Of a stretch of DNA of 64,000 nucleotides, positions 63,261 to 64,000 are shown in pieces. The position numbers were made by a program, and so were the translations under genes. The notes under the pieces are model-generated. The model did not search any database, was not told the origin of the DNA, and was given only the letters and a program-made list of their open reading frames with translations. This DNA is from Phoebastria nigripes (Eukaryota; Chordata; Aves; Procellariiformes; Diomedeidae). Location: assembly GCA_035582835.1 (NCBI GenBank), contig JAYKAV010000778.1, positions 4,329,973 to 4,393,972 on the forward strand, written 5' to 3'. Each line of letters opens with the position of its first letter. Within the stretch, counting starts at the first letter, position 1.

Positions 63261-64000
63261 GAATAGAGTTTTCCACATGATGCATCTTTTGTTCCACCGT
63301 GGTTTAAAAGAATCAATTAATTCAATGAAGAATGAAAGGTGACAATGTTAAATACATAATTCTTCCTTTCCAAAAGATATTGCCATTCAGTGACATTCAC
63401 TAAAAGGGACCTTATTCAGGCTAATGCCCAACATTTATTGAAGTCTAAATGTTTTCCTGTCTAAACATCAACTGTCCTTCTATTTTTTGTTTATGCAGCA
63501 GTGGTATCTGCAATGCTGGTAACGGGAAGCGAGAGGTTAATCAATTATAATAAAGCGGAGCAAAAGAGCAATACGAAACAGAGACAAGGGTAACTGCTTT
63601 GCTCTGAGATTTAGTATTTTGTTAATAAGCTAATCTAACATGCAAGGAAGAGAAAGAGTGAAAATACTTTAAGAAATGCTGCGTGTATATCAAATAGCAC
63701 AGAATCTTATATCTGGAACACAAAGAAGTGCAGGTTCTGATAAATTTCCTCATATTAAACATTGCTTTATACTGAAAACAACAGTACTGTTTTAAAATAG
63801 ATTCCCACCCCCACCCCCCCCTTAAAAAGTTACCTTATCACAAGCTTTGAATATTTTTGCACTGACACTTCAAAGAGAAAAACGGTCTGTAGCCAACTTA
63901 TCTTCCCTGGAGCTCTGTCCTAGGCAGGATGATGAAACCTACTCATAGTCTAACATATGCAAAATATGTCATAGCTGGCAATTGAAAGTTATACGGTCTT

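Larger units (their letters stand above)
54871..64000. other. 5' flank or upstream first intron of ANK2
   Basis: I find no exon or gene in these 9 kb. The canonical ankyrin-B first exon, encoding the lysine/arginine-rich N-terminus, is not visible and is probably further upstream. The stretch contains complementary GT-rich and CA-rich tracts (55434-55740), a 13-G run (57878-57890), a TA-rich microsatellite (about 63232-63260) and a C-rich tract near 63808-63822. There are no N bases in it. Confidence 0.75.

Noticed and set aside
1..64000. Search for CRISPR arrays, phage, toxin or bacterial-type gene clusters, and endogenous retroviral frames
   Set aside because: There are no regularly spaced repeats, no operon-like ORF runs and no retroviral gag/pol-like frames by eye. 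The window is vertebrate intronic DNA around one gene.

Overview
This is vertebrate nuclear DNA, almost certainly from a bird. It holds one recognisable gene, on the minus strand: the 5' ankyrin-repeat part of ANK2 (ankyrin-B). Eight small exons between 2368 and 41189 encode ankyrin repeats 1 to 8 of the membrane-binding domain. All have GT-AG boundaries, all are phase 0, and none contains a stop or an N. They encode 269 residues that align by eye, without gaps, to ankyrin-B as I know it. Avian origin is inferred from CR1 LINE fragments (the best ends at about 16407 with the typical ATTCTGTG tandem), the low repeat density and the fairly compact introns. A crocodilian or turtle is not strictly excluded.

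Transcription runs from high to low coordinates. At 54560-54694 lies a candidate alternative first coding exon: 45 codons from an ATG in good Kozak context to a GTAAGT donor in phase 0. Just upstream on the minus strand is a CpG-dense patch (about 54720-54870). I do not recognise this N-terminus, so it is reported as a candidate. The following exons are repeat 1 (41088-41189), repeat 2 (27771-27869), repeat 3 (26179-26277), repeat 4 (10358-10456), repeats 5-6 (6409-6594), a 24-nt microexon encoding MMVNRTTE (5908-5931), repeat 7 (3639-3737) and repeat 8 (2368-2466). The repeat 9 exon is not seen and should lie beyond position 1. The canonical ankyrin-B first exon was not found and presumably lies beyond 64000.

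The rest is intron and 5' flank. It carries three CR1 remnants of differing age, homopolymer and A-rich/C-interrupted tracts, a few microsatellites, a short 11-bp tandem repeat, small inverted repeats and G-runs. I found no second protein-coding gene, no convincing RNA gene and no CRISPR, phage or bacterial-type system. The open frames outside the exons look like chance frames.

The most useful observations are the candidate CpG-associated first exon and the MMVNRTTE microexon with a TGC-type splicing signal beside its acceptor. Next come an orphan tRNA A-box-like sequence, a second CpG cluster inside the repeat 1-2 intron, and the abrupt absence of ambiguous bases after position 50154.
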